Assembly: GCA_022747635.1 (NCBI GenBank)
Contig: JAKTNV010000023.1
Coordinates: forward strand, 614,501 to 678,500
DNA: 64,000 nucleotides
Direction of reading: 5' to 3'
Source of the DNA: Hetaerina americana
Lineage: Eukaryota; Arthropoda; Insecta; Odonata; Calopterygidae
The notes beneath the pieces were generated by a model. That model was not told the origin of the DNA and did not search any database. It was given only the letters and a program-made list of their open reading frames with translations. Below are positions 23,001-34,680 of the stretch, one piece after another; position 1 is the first letter of the stretch; every line of letters begins with the position of its first letter. Made by a program: the position numbers and the translations under genes.

Positions 23001-25512
23001 GGCCTCTTACTCAGGATTACATCTTACTATAATCGGAAACTTCTATGGGACCTTTTCTGACTGTGAGTCAGTTATTGATCTAGGCGCAGACGTAGCATAT
23101 TGTTATTAAATGGTACAATTAATGATCCATCTCTTTATTTGATTATACATATATGTTATCATGTGGGTATGATAGTGTTCTCCTTAGGGCTCAAATATCC
23201 TGGCGAGAGCACCTTATCCACCAATTATAATTAATAATTATTGCGGAATATCACCGCGAAATTTCAGTATCGTGCTAACTATCAGCTGGGGCCTGTTTGG
23301 GCGTTCTAATTTCAATTAAGGATATCCCATGAGCCTCGCCACTTCTTTACCAAAACTGAGCAGAAAATTCATATATTCGTAGTTGCTAAATTCTTGTCCA
23401 AAATCAGCGAACATTTCTTTCCTCAGTCCTATCCCGTTTCGTCGAGTTATTCCCTCGCCGTATGTTTTGTTCGCGTTTTTAGGGGCACTTGGCACTGTGT
23501 ATCAATGAGCATTAATTAACTATTACAGTGCTAGCCGCCACACGGTATCAAGGAATGTAATTAGGAATGAATGGATAATTCACAAGGAAGTAATTGGGGA
23601 ATAAAATAATTGGAGTAAATATTAAGGAAAATTGCTGATTTTAACTTGTTTTCAGCAGTTTTGTTCGTGAATTGTATTTGGAAAAATGATTCCGCATGTT
23701 GATTGATTCGTGAATTTCCCTAATATCCAATTTTGGTATCATTCCAGTGGACTTGAGCTATTATTATGTATATAACATTGCTATTTTTCATTTTATTCCT
23801 GGAAATTATTGGCGAGAATGGAGTGATTCCTGGCTACCTCAAAGCTATGAGGAAATTTAAAGTACCACAGTTACCAGACAGAGATTGCTTTGACCACTGT
23901 TGGTTACAACACATACATATCATATTTGACTGTCCCTTTTGGAATGGATTTTAGCATGTTGAATTATATTTAATAGGGCTCTCAAATTGTGTTTTGATTT
24001 CGATAAAGTTTCCGTAAGTTTTCTATTATTTGTGTGGCAGTTTCTTTCTGTTCTTGGTATTTTTTTGCTAAGGGGTTGGATTTGTAGCAATTTTCTTCAC
24101 TTAGAAATAGGATATTTCTCCGTTGGGTCGTAATGTCCTCGGTGCCTTGACGATGAAGCACCGTGCATTTGAGAGCACTTCCAGCGAGACGCCTCGCAAG
24201 TTCCCGCGACGGACACGGCGGCCATTAGCCTCTCTTTCCTGAACTGCCTTCTGAATCACTGCCGTCCGGATGTGAGTAGGCGTCATGCGCAAAGCCAGAG
24301 TTCGGATAGTCCGGTTTTTTGGTACATTCCGGATTCCTCCCATTTGGTACAACAAACTCTCAATTTGCGATTAAAGTGTTCCTTTGAAAAACTACGAGTC
24401 GCAAAGCGTGGACTAATGAATCCCAAATTTTTTTGCGTAGGAGGAGGGATAAGGACAAAAAAAAGTTCATTTTCGAGGAAGAAAGCACGTAGGCAAATAA
24501 ATGAAGTCGCTCCAATGGAAAAAGGCATTACAAAAAGTGTTTAACAAGCGGTTCTTTGATGATGAAATATTCTTCATACATTTTCAAACGGAAAACTCGA
24601 GCTTCTCCGAAGAAAAGGCTTTCTGTAAGAATTTTCATCTCACTCCTCACAACTTCAGTTTGTTTTATTTCACCAACCCTCTCAATCAACCTCTTGAATT
24701 TGCATACGAAAGTTTTTTTTATACCCTCGTCAATTCCAAGGAATTTCCTCATTAATATGGCACCTTTATACGAACCACTAAAGTACCTTTGGTGGATTTC
24801 TTTATCCGGGAAGATAACTTAGTGGAAATATACCGAGTAAAAAGTAATTATCTGCTCCCGCTGGCACGGGTGTTGGCGCACTACATACCTTCATTTTTTC
24901 TCGTTAAACGTGCGAACGCAGGAAATGAACAGAATCTGTTAACTTCAATAAGTTCATTTATCGTCAGGTTACTTCAAATTGAGGAAAAGTACTTACTCGT
25001 CTACATAATTCTATCAAGTTTGAAGACTTTTGTTGTATAAGAAACTTTTTTGTAAGAGTGAGGAAAATCAAAATGCACCACCATAGGTTTTTAGATACTC
25101 TGTCAATTTCATTGAAATTGACATTAATCAGAATCAAATGAGAATAAAAGGAAATTAAAATTTTCTCATCGGTGACTTCTTCGTGGTTGGTTGGTGAGGA
25201 TGTTCTTGTTTCTTGTAACACGTGCCTGAGCCGTGGGTTCCTTGAGCTGTCCCTTATCCGCCGGCAACCACTCATTAACAGAAAAAATACAATAATTGTA
25301 TTTCGGGGCGAGGGTATGTGAAAAAATACTACTACTGAAATGCTACCCTGAACCCATGGTGAAAGGCAGAAGTTTCACTATTAGGCACTGGTGGCACTCG
25401 GCATCAGCTGCCACAGCTGCGTGCGAGAGTTAAGTTCACGGTATCAATACTGCGATGTGGAAGGCAATGGGAAACCACCACATTATTCTTCCCCGAATAT
25501 GCAGCCTTGCAT
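23001..25512. other. Unassigned stretch, no gene seen
   Basis: A+T-rich, with open frames of up to 103 codons on either strand (for example 24355-24101 minus, 25275-24964 minus). None has a recognisable domain or clear splice context, and no match to the repeat families of the window was noticed. Confidence 0.4.
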
Positions 25513-25592
25513 TCACACACACAAACACACATACACAAACACACACACAAACACACACATGCACAAACACATACACATACACACACACGCGA
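25513..25592. repeat. Imperfect CA microsatellite
   Basis: CACACA runs interrupted by AAA, TA and GCA units. It lies about 170 bases upstream of the mariner reading frame, in the region where the missing 5' terminal repeat of that mariner would be expected. Confidence 0.85.
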
Positions 25593-25765
25593 ATTTTGAA
25601 TTTCCGCGGGTTACATATATTTCATGTTTTTGTGGCGTGATGTATGATACTTACGTCTCTCCCTTACGCCGTAAAGTTCGGCCATTTTGAATGCTCCTTT
25701 AATTTTTGACAACTGTTTTGCTTGGACGTGTTTTGGCTTGTCTCCGATTGTTGCCTGCACCAAAA

Positions 25766-26828
25766 ATGGATCAAAGAATCTGTATCAAATTTTGCGCGAA
25801 AAATGAAATTAAGTGCGCGGACGCATTACGAATGTTGACTATGGACTATGGAGTAGCTACCTTGAACCGATTGAACGTTTAACAGCGGTACAAAATGTTC
25901 TCAGAGGGCCTAGAGGATGTGAACGACGAAGAGCGCGCCGACACCCGAGCACGTCAACAACGGACGAAAACATTGATTAAGTGAAGAAAATCGTCGAATC
26001 ACTGTGAAAGAAGTTCTTGAGGACCTAAACACATCGATTGGCTCGTGCCATTCGATTTTTACCAATGATTTGGGCATGACACGGGTCGCCGCGATATTCG
26101 TACCAAAAACAGCAATGCATGATATTGCTAATGACCGCGACGACACAAAGTTGCTCCAGAGGGTCATAACTGGTGACGAATCATGGGTTTATGGTTATGA
26201 CGTGGTAACTAAAGCTCAATCTACCCAATGGAAGCTGCAGCACCAGCCAAGACCGGAAAAAGCGCGCCAAGTTCGGTCGAATGTGAAAGTTTTGCTTACA
26301 GTTTTCTTCGATTGCAGGGGGCAGTGTGCATCATGAGTTCTTGCCACAGAGTAGAACGGTAAATAAGGGATATTATTACCAGCAAGTTACGCGCAATTTG
26401 CGCGAAGCAATCCGACACAAACGCCTGGATTGGTGAAAGAACAAATATTGACTTATGCACCATGACAACGCCCCTGCTCACACATCGTTACTTGTGCGAG
26501 AAATTTCGGCCAAAAACACACACCAATGATGCCGCAGCCACCGTATTCCCCAGATCTGCCCCCAGTGACTTTCTCTTGTTCATGAACTTGAAGACTCCAA
26601 TGAAAGGACGACGCTACGATAGACGAGATAAAAACTGCAACGAAGGAGGAGCTGAACAAGATTGAAAAGAAATGATATTTTGAAATTCTTCGAGGCTTGG
26701 AAAGAACGTTGGCATAAGTGTATAATATCTAATGGGGACTACCTTGAAGGGGCCAAATAGATTTTCATGAATAAATAAATAATTTTTGAAAAAACACAAA
26801 AGTCACGATAATTTTTTAACAGACCTTG
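25766..26828 (+). mobile_element. Broken mariner transposon with 3' terminal repeat
   Basis: The start at 25766 encodes MDQRICIKFCARNEIKCADA, the helix-turn-helix N-terminus of mariner transposases. Downstream come TGDESWVYGYDVVTKAQS (26170-26223), which holds the first catalytic D, NKGYYYQQVTRNLREAIRHK (about 26360-26420), HHDNAPAHTSLLVRE (26458-26503) with the second catalytic D, and KERWHKCIISNGDYLEG at the end. Frameshifts occur near 25978, 26330 and 26440, plus stops. The right end reads AACAGACCTTGTA, as mariner ends do, so the element ends at about 26828 with a TA duplication. I find no matching left terminal repeat, so the 5' side is truncated or eroded and its boundary is unknown. 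Confidence 0.85.
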
Positions 26829-26831
26829 TAC

Positions 26832-28828
26832 ATTTGATCGTGTTGATCAATTTGAATCGTTTGTCCATATAAACTGTATTGTAATATACATTTTATTTGG
26901 ACAAACAAATTCTTGGGTCCCAATCGACAGCCATCTTGGCCAGCCAATTGATTTAATGCCTCATTATGTGGCAATCATTCTGATGTGAGCTCAATTGATC
27001 ACAGATCTGTGAACACCTTTTTGTTACAATTACCTGAGTATAATTGTTGCTGCATAATTTGCAGCAACGTTCCAGCAATTGGTTTGTGACGAGGTTTTCA
27101 CTTGGGCAGATTTTCCCTTTTTCAAGCGAGAGAAATTGAAATTGTTCCGAATACGATCACTGTTGGCTTGGCCATTATAATGAAAGAATATCGTCCGATG
27201 ACGCCAAAGCTGAAGAAATTTTTCCAAAGTCAACAAAATGTTTAGCAGAGACCATCTCGCAGATCACAATAATCGGCATCAAGTAAGAATATCATTTAAA
27301 GATAATCATTTTGAGTAAGGGTATCAATTTGCTGCATATTCAATCTGTCTTTCGTTCATGCATAAAGCACAACACTGCCCTATGGTTTCGACGATATCGC
27401 ATGCCTTGTATCCATTTCATCCAGCTTTGAAATACATGTATATCAATGATATTACCCCCATACCAGATTCATCATATTTTTAATTCCTAGAGTAGATGTC
27501 AATCATGTCATCAAATGACGAGAATATAAGATCAACTCTTAAAGAGATCTTAAGCGGAATGCCTGAAGTGTGACAAGCAAATAATCAGCGGTCTCGTTAA
27601 AATAAATTAAATGGCAGCATTCACATAGCCGGATTACACTTTCTCATTCAAATATTTCGAACGCCGCAATATATTCCAAGAATTCCGCCAGCGGCGTTTT
27701 GGAATTCGTCTCATGATTTCGTAATGTTTTATGCACCAATTAATTAATGCTGGAACGAAATGGAAAATGATTCTTAAAATAATTAAAGGCATATCAACTT
27801 GCACTCATTCAGGTTAACTTCAAAGGAAAACTGGCATAATTGATGCGGTTCAAGGTTGCGGTAGATTCGGGCCGTTTAATGCTTCGAGTCTCTTTAACCA
27901 TCCTAATCTATGGTCGATGTAATTGAAAATTATGTTAATTTTTTCATAAAGATAAATTCATTTCACAACATGGATATTTATATACTCGTCAAAAGCGAGA
28001 ATGAAAGTAATTTCATTAGCCCCTCGGGGTAGTTAAAATACGTAAGAAGCTTACGAGAAAGCGATGAAATACTATCATAAAGAAACATATATGGAATAAT
28101 TGCTTACTTAATTAAGGACAAAGCATCGAACACGGCAAACAAATCTCTGTTTTGCATCAAAAGATTTAAGGTCAGAGTACTGGCCGTGGGTGTTTCCGCA
28201 TCGATCCAAAATTTAGCGAAGGTTATATTCCACGAAATTTCTAGAGGTGCTGGAACTAATTGTATTTTCTGAGAAGCGTAATGGGAGAAGCGTAACGTAA
28301 AGCGTAATTATTCGGAGAACCGAGGGTTGTACGCTTTTGCAAAAACAATGCTTCACTCTCAATGATGGTAACGTAGAAATATAATTGATTGGAATATAAA
28401 TATTGATCAAAGCACATCCAGTTTAATTTCAATGCGTTCGCTCAATGTGAAATCTGTGGGGATGTCACAACTTTCGCCGCAATTTAAAGAGAAATTCCAT
28501 TTGAATTTCGATTAATGAATGGTATCACCACTCACATCTCTCAAAGCACACCTTAAAATACAATCATAAAAAATTATTCATATTCTTGACCCATTTATGA
28601 ACTCTAACTCTTGTCAAATTCGTTTATTACGCATTAATGGGGAAGTTTATTCCTCAAGAAACTTCCTTCAAGCTTATCCACAAATATAGCTCTCTAAATT
28701 CGAATAAATCACAAAGAAAAATATAATTTTCTTGGCTCCATCTTTCATATGATACGTTTCAAAAAAAAAATCTTTCGTACGCATATTTTCTCCATTTAAA
28801 AAAACGCTTCACTTATTTTTTCATTTAT
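26832..28828. other. Unassigned A+T-rich stretch, no gene seen
   Basis: No reading frame of note (longest 68 codons) and no recognised repeat. Near 26860-26912 a weak inverted repeat pairs TTTGTCCATATAAA with TTTATTTGGACAAA; its significance is unclear. Confidence 0.45.
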
Positions 28829-28837
28829 ATAATTGGA

Positions 28838-31800
28838 AGCCCCGACCCGGACTACAACCTTGACGTGGTGGAAGGGTTTGCGCGTTCCGATGACCCCTAG
28901 AGCTGTGCTGGCGGGAGTAATAATAATTGCTCCTGGTAGGGTCACCCATGCCAGATAGGTCGATGGTTAGGAGCCAGACGAAAGGTAGTCCACGCAGCGT
29001 CTGTTCCTCAGTGAGGCGTCTGCAATGGCGTCTGATCCCAGTGGGGCGGCCAGTAAGTGATGGTGTCACGTTAAACGCACTATTGAGGAAGGCAACAGGA
29101 AACCACCTCAATTATCATTCCCAAGAAAAATATGATGGACAATACAGAGATTTTGAGTCCTGGCAACTACGGGGCTCGGCCCAATCGGCCGTGTGTCGTG
29201 CCCAGCAGCGTGGGAGGCCAGGCTTGCGCGGTCGTCATCCCACGAAACCCTTGCAGGGGAAAACCAGCAGCAGCAGGACAGAAGACAAAATTAGTTAGAA
29301 TAGGAGCGTGGAATATTAGCAAAATGATGAGGAAAGGGACATTGGAAAATGTTAAGCGAGAGATGGAAAGGGGGAAAATAGATATTTTAGGTCTATGCGA
29401 CGTGAGTTGGAAGGATAGCGGGGATTACTGGAGTGATAACTATAGAAAAATATACAGCGACGGGGACGACAGCCAACGAGGGGTTGCCATTTCATTAAAT
29501 AAAATGTAGGAAGAAGCGTAGTCGACATAGAGCAGGTAACGGATAGATTATTACTAATAGAGATAAAAGCAGAACCGACGAACTTGGTCATTATTCAGGT
29601 ATACATGCCACCGAGCAAACACAAGGAAGAAGAGGTGGACAGGATATACGATCAGTTAGAGGACAGGGTCGCGTGTGCTCCCGCAGGGAAATATTTGACA
29701 GTGACGGGGGATTGGAATGCGACGGTAGGCGAGGGAAGAGATTGTGATGAGGTGGGGGACTATGGTTTAGGCACGAGGAATGACCGCGGGGAGAAAGCAG
29801 TTGAGTTCTGCAGGTGACAGGGGTTACTCATCACCAACACTTGGTTTAGACACTACAAAAAATGCAGGTATACATGGAAAATGCCAGGTGACTCAGAAAG
29901 GTATCAGCTAGATTATATCCTGTTTAGACAAAGGTTTAGGAACACTGGGATAAATTCGCACAGCTTCCCGGGAGCGGATGCGGACTCTGACCACAATTTA
30001 GTTGTTATGAAATGTAGCGTCCGTTTCAAAAAGATTAGGCAGGGGCGGCGAGTTAGAAAATGGAATGTAGAAGCATTAAATGGTTTGAAAAGGAAGGAAT
30101 ACAAACAGGCAGTAGAGGAAATCATGGTAAAGAGCTAAGTAGCTACCGAAGAAAAATGGGAAAATTCAAGAATGGGTTGTCTAAAACCGCAAAAGACTCT
30201 ATTGGAACCGTTAACGCTAAAAGGATTAGGAAACCATGGATCACGGATGAGATGATTACAAAGATGGATGAGCGGCGAAAATGGAAGAATGTAAATACAG
30301 AATTAGGCAAAATGAAGTACAAAGAATTGAACAATTAATTTAGGCGGGCAGCAAATAAAGCAAAGGAAGCATGGTGGAAGACGCAGTGCGAGAATATGGA
30401 AAGTCTGCAGAGGAAGGGTGAAATCGGTGCGCTGTACAGCAAAGTTAAATCGTTATCGGGAAGTAATAAAGGAAGAGCTATGCTAACAGTTAGAGATAAG
30501 GCGGGTAAGGTAATAACTGACGCAGGAAAGATCCAAGAGATATGGAAGGAGTATATAGAAGAACTGTATAGTAAAGAACTTAGACCAACAAAGTTAGACA
30601 TTGAAAAAGAATATGACGTAGAGGAGGACAGCTTAGGTCCAGTCATACTACACAATGAGATAGAAAGGGCAATAAGGGAGATGCAACTAAATAAGGCCGT
30701 GGGGGTTCATAACATACCCGCGGAATCATTGAAATATTTAGGAAAATGTGGGAGGCAAAGGCTTTATGGGGTTTGATATCTCACGCAGCTAAAGTTGTTG
30801 TCAGGATCATAAACAAAAGGATAGAGAGTAGGGCAAATGATTACTTATGGGATGATCAGTTTGGGTTTAGGAAGGGGATAGGTACGCGTGATGCCATTGC
30901 AGTAATGAGATTATTAATCGAGAGGAATAAAGAGCACAGCCAGGAGGTATTTACCTGTTTCGTAGATTTCGAAAAAGCTTTTGATGGAATGAATTGGGAA
31001 AAACTAATGTGTATATTGAAGAAAATAGGAATAGATTGGAGGGAGAGGAGGCTAATCTGCAACCTGTACATTTCTCAGACTACTCAGGTGCGGGTGGGCA
31101 ACGGGGAGTCCGGTTGGGAAGTGTTAGGAAGGGGTGTAAGGCATGGTTGCCCATTATCACCGTTGCTGTTCAACCTGTGTGCAGAGGAAATGATTAAAGA
31201 GGCATGGGAAGGACTGGAGGCAGGAATGAAAGTGGGCGGGGAATTTGTAAAATCAGTTAGGTTCACGGATGACCAAGCTTTAGTTTGTCAGTCAGCCAAG
31301 GAGTTGCAAGCATTGCTGAGTGAATTGGAAATTCAGTGCGACAGGTATGGGATGAGAATCAATATTAATAAAACAAAGGTTATGCGATTTTCTAGAAGGA
31401 AAAAGGCTAAGCTTAACATTAAAATAGGAGGGCAAAAACTAGAGTAGGTGGAACAGTTTACGTATCTCGGTAGTGTTTTGGACCAACACGGTCAAAGTAG
31501 TAGGGACGTAAGGAGAAGAATTGCGCTAGGCGAAGAGGCTTTCACAAGGAGGAGGGAGTTGATGACAGGGACGTTGAGTAAGGATGTTAAGAAAAGATTC
31601 GAAAAAACTTTTATATGGAGCGTAGCTATGTACGGCGCGGAAACGTGGTCATTGAAGCAGGAGGATAGACGTAGACTGGAGCCTTCGAAATGTGGGTGTG
31701 GAGAAGAATGGAGAAGGTGAAATGGACAGAGAAGAAAACAAACGAGGAAGTACTTGGTATGGTGGGCGAAGAGAGGGGTTTGTTGGGAGCAATCCTATGG

Positions 31801-32072
31801 AGGCAGGAAAAGTGGATGAAGGGGGTGTTGACCGGCAGTGGGATGCTGAAGACTGTGATAGAGGGGAGAATGTTGGGCAAAAGAGGAAAGGGAAGGAACA
31901 GGATAGGGATGTTGGACGGGATGAAGGGAGGAAGAAAGTAGTCAGAGATGAAGAGGGACCTGATATAGAGTAGGATGATGGATTTTGTCTTTTGTTAGGA
32001 GTAATAAAATGATTGTTTGGTGGTTGTGTCCATCCAAAAACCTACCTTAACCGGTAGATTACCTTAAAAAAA
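28838..32072 (+). mobile_element. Full-length RTE-like LINE with a 9-bp target-site duplication
   Basis: ATAATTGGA occurs directly before (28829-28837) and after (32073-32081) the element, giving a length of about 3.2 kb, typical of RTE-type LINEs. A ~290-base leader precedes ORF2. The 3' end reads CCATCCAAAAACCTACCTTA, then CCGGTAGATTACCTTAAAAA. Relative to the 16530 copy, about 118 bases are missing at 30770-30776, removing the start of the RT fingers. Although complete at both ends, the element is coding-dead. It is the reference for the family in this window. Confidence 0.9.
29132..31941 (+). pseudogene. RTE-like ORF2: endonuclease and reverse transcriptase, broken
   Basis: The protein family nicks DNA and reverse-transcribes the element RNA; proteins of this type are often mislabelled 'craniofacial development protein 2-like'. 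The endonuclease starts RIGAWNISKMMRKGTLENVK and continues LGLCDVSWKDSGDYW (29132-29509). After a frameshift come VIIQVYMPPSKHKEEEVD and TGDWNATVGEG (to 29814), a TGA stop, then PGADADSDHNLVVMKC (29881-30138). The RT has FVDFEKAFDGMNWEKL (near 30960), CPLSPLLFNLCAEEMI, FTDDQALVCQS and ININKTKVMRFSR (to 31444), a TAG stop at 31445, then FTYLGSVLDQHGQSSRD and the C-terminal MWVWRRMEKVKWTEK. Further frameshifts lie near 29510, 30140, 30340 and 31685. The catalytic FADD reads FTDD. Confidence 0.88.
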
Positions 32073-32081
32073 ATAATTGGA

Positions 32082-32664
32082 GGTCACAAATAGCATGGTT
32101 TTTAACTTTCAAAGCACTATATACTTTCATTTACAAAATTAAGTTCAAAATCATAAGCACGTGAGTAAATACCAAGAAAAACAGCCTATATCAAAAGTAA
32201 TAAGGGCAATGATTTGATTGCGAAGGTTGTATGTTTCCGGGGTCAGTGGTTGGTTATGGATAACATTAATGACAAACATAAGGAATTATGGCATCTTAAA
32301 GTTTTTCAGTAAGATGATTTTCACTAAGGGAGAGTTTTTTTCAAGAGAGCACAATCATTGGCGGGAGTCATTCTGACGTTTAAGCTTCGAAGCTCGTTTT
32401 TGGCCGGGTCAACGTTGACTAACCTTGCGACTGATTCAAAGCCATACAAAAATATTCCTCCTTTCTTCCCGTCATTTTGACGAAGAAGCTATTTTCAGAG
32501 GAATGTTCCTTATTCACTTGTTGATTCTGTATGTTCGACCCGCGAAAGTTAGAAGACTATTTGGGCTATCATTTGGGAGTGCACCGTTAGAGAGGCAGGG
32601 AGGAACCAGACTGAGCACTGGTACACTTCGTAGCGTCGCTTAATAACACAACTTGATACGCGAC
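32082..32664. other. Unassigned stretch, no gene seen
   Basis: No repeat or reading frame of note; the longest open frame is 72 codons at 32425-32643. It ends at the candidate target-site duplication of the Penelope-like element. Confidence 0.4.
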
Positions 32665-32678
32665 ATTTGAATAAACTT

Positions 32679-32873
32679 GCAGAGGTAGTTCTCGGGCTGG
32701 ACTGCGTGAGAGACATTTTTGGCTCAACGTTTCTCTCCCGTTGCAGGGAGCGTCTTCAGGAGCGAAGTAATTTTATGCTAGCTGATCCGCCGGTATTTAT
32801 ACCCGGTTCTCAGTCCTTTCACTTTTTGACCGTTAACGGGCGTTGATGTTTATGTGTTGGGGAGGGGGGGTTT
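32679..32873 (-). repeat. Left inverted repeat of the Penelope-like element, sense orientation
   Basis: This is the element's own 3' region. On the minus strand it contains a hammerhead-like core: CTGAAGA (32759-32753) and GAAAC (32733-32729). It pairs along its whole length with 34117-34311, so a transcript through both could form a long duplex. Confidence 0.85.
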
Positions 32874-34146
32874 GGGTGGGGGTGGTAGGTTGCCTTTCTC
32901 TTTTTGACCGTTGGTGACTGTTTCCCCCCCACGCAAAAAGCGTTTCCAGGTATCTGGCAGGTGGAAGCCGTCGTCTCGGTTGAAATTCCGTGGCCGTTTC
33001 GCTAATTCAATAGACTCACGAATTAGCCTAGGGAAGTAGAGATGTTGTTTCTTCGCTAGGACTTTCGTGTTGTCGAAGTCTATTTTATGTCCTGGCTCCG
33101 ACATGATGTGCTCCGCAATGGCTGATGTTTTCCACTGTTTGTTTTTTACTGATGGTCGGTGTTCTTTTATACGTGTTTCTATAGCACGTCCAGTCTGGCC
33201 AACGTAGCTTCCGCCGCAGCTGCATGGTACTTCGTATACCCCTTCGGTCAGTAGAGGGGGGAGTTTGTCTTTGGGTGAGGGGAATATGTCCTTTAGCTGC
33301 TTCACCGTGCCGAAACGGGTGACGACATTTTTCTTTCTGAGGATGCGTGCTATGCGATCGGTCGTGCCCTTGACATAGGGAAGAAGGGCGAAAGCAGCTG
33401 GTTTCTCCTTTATCTCGTTGTCTGAATCTCTTTTCCTCACGGCTATTCTGATGAAGGCATTATCGTAGGCGTTGTTTCTCATGGCTCTGTTCAGGTGTTC
33501 TTTCTCTGCTGGGAGTGATTCTGCGCCTGACACTCTTTCTGCTCTGGAGAAAAGAGTCTTGATGACACCTGCCTTTTGCTGTGGGTGGTGATGTGAAGTG
33601 GCGTGGAGGTAACGATCAGTGTGCGTAGGTTTTCTGTACACTGAGTGGCCGAGAGTTCCGTCTAACTTCCTCGTCACGAGTACGTCAAGGAACGGAAGGC
33701 GTCCGTCTTTCTCGAGTTCCTTCGTGAATTTTATGGCTGAGTTTATGTTATTCAATTCTCGGTGAAACTCTTCTAATTTCTCCTCTCCATGTGGCCAGAT
33801 GACGAAGGTGTCGTCCACGTAGCGTAGCCAGCATTTGGGAGGGAGGTTGCAGGATGCCAGCGCTTTTTTCCTCGAGGTCTTCCATGAATATGTTGGCGAT
33901 GGCCGGAGACAATGGTGATCCCATAGCCGCTCCTTCTGTTTGCTGGTATATATCGCCGTTCCATAGGAAGTAGTTACTCTCCAGGCAGAATTCAATCAGT
34001 TTTGGGAAGTCTGGTGGTAGTCCTTTGCTAGTGAATCTTTGAAGTATGGCCAGGGATTCCCGCACCGGAACTTTCGTGAAAAGTGACACCACGTCAAAAC
34101 TCACGTCAAAACTCACAAACCCCCCTCCCCAACACATAAACATCAA
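32850..34146 (-). pseudogene. Penelope-like reverse transcriptase with GIY-YIG endonuclease, 5'-truncated
   Basis: Penelope-like proteins join a telomerase-related reverse transcriptase to a GIY-YIG nuclease. Visible in order: FDVVSLFTKVPVRESLAIL (RT motif with catalytic D), WNGDIYQQTEGAAMGSPLSP, IANIFMEDLEE, LRYVDDTFVIWPHG (the YVDD active site, near 33830), LPFLDVLVTRKLDGTLGHSV and YRKPTHTDRYLHATSHH. Then the nuclease: GVYEVPCSCGGSYVGQTGRA and IETRIKEHR (33250-33150), with a long C-terminal tail ending at 32850. A frameshift at a six-T run near 33870 separates IFMEDLEE from LRYVDD. The N-terminal part of the RT is absent. Two short direct repeats (ACGTCAAAACTC) occur at the truncation near 34089-34112. 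Confidence 0.88.
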
Positions 34147-34311
34147 CGCCCGTTAACGGTCAAAAAGTGAAAGGACCGAGAACCAGGTATAAATACCGGC
34201 GGATCAGCTAGCATAAAATTACTTCGCTCCTGAAGACGCTCCCTGCAACGGGAGAGAAACGTTGAGCCAAAAATGTCTCTCACGCAGTCCAGCCCGAGAA
34301 CTACCTCTGCA
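34117..34311 (+). repeat. Right inverted repeat of the Penelope-like element
   Basis: An inverted copy of 32679-32873 with only a few differences (for example ACCAGGTATAAATACC here against ACCGGGTATAAATACC in the sense of the other arm). It sits at the truncated 5' side of the coding region, antisense to it. Confidence 0.85.
34230..34277 (+). ncRNA. Hammerhead-like motif in the right inverted repeat
   Basis: CTGAAGA at 34230-34236 matches the CUGANGA strand. A five-pair stem II lies at 34239-34243/34250-34254. GAAA is at 34256-34259. Stem III ACGTT/AATGT pairs 34259-34263 with 34272-34276 and is followed by C at 34277, giving a GTC cleavage triplet. I do not see a good stem I around the motif, and the base pair next to GAAA is lost, so the copy may be inactive. 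The mirror copy lies at about 32712-32759 on the minus strand. Hammerheads in Penelope-like elements are established; the assignment here is by motif only. Confidence 0.55.
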
Positions 34312-34361
34312 TCTCTCAACAGCTGCGAAAGCCTACGATCTACGATTTGAATAAACTTCTT

Positions 34362-34680
34362 TTTTCAATCCAGCAGACCTATCTACCTCCTTTCATTCCG
34401 TCCAACATGCCCCACCGCTTCCCTTCCTCGCTCGCCTAGCCCTCCATCGCAGTCAACCTGGCCCATCTTCCAACAGCCCTCCCTCCTCCCCCGCCATGCC
34501 TGACACTTATTCGTTTATTTTCCTTTTCCGTCCGTTTTACCTTTTCCATCCTTCTCTGCCCCCTTCCATGCTTCACAAGTGCTTCTAACCTACGCCTATC
34601 ACCGTGTTTCGGCGCTCTCCCTTCGCTCACCACCATACTCAAATGCCCCACGACTATCAACATTTCCTTCTGGGGACAAA
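34362..34680 (-). mobile_element. Decayed 3' fragment of an RTE-like LINE
   Basis: On the minus strand the remains read RRLEALVKHGRGQRRMEKVK, then RTEKENKR, matching the RRLEAFEMWVWRRMEKVKW..KKTNEEV segment at the C-terminus of the RTE family. At the DNA level CATTCCGTCCAACAT near 34396-34410 matches the 3' part of the other copies. It is much older than the copies at 14597 and 28838. It starts right beside the Penelope-like element's candidate target-site duplication. Confidence 0.65.

Larger units (their letters stand above)
32679..34344 (-). mobile_element. Penelope-like element with inverted terminal repeats
   Basis: The minus strand carries RT and GIY-YIG endonuclease coding sequence (see 32850-34146) between two ~195-base inverted repeats (32679-32873 and 34117-34311) that are nearly identical. 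A 14-base direct repeat, ATTTGAATAAACTT, flanks the whole block at 32665-32678 and 34345-34358 and is a candidate target-site duplication. Penelope-like elements are known for unusual terminal arrangements, including inverted ones, and for hammerhead motifs in their terminal repeats; both appear here. The RT lacks its N-terminal part, so the copy is 5'-truncated and joined to an inverted copy of its own 3' region. Confidence 0.88.

Noticed and set aside
25513..25592. CRISPR-like array of short repeats
   Set aside because: It is a simple CA microsatellite with no spacer structure, in a eukaryotic context.
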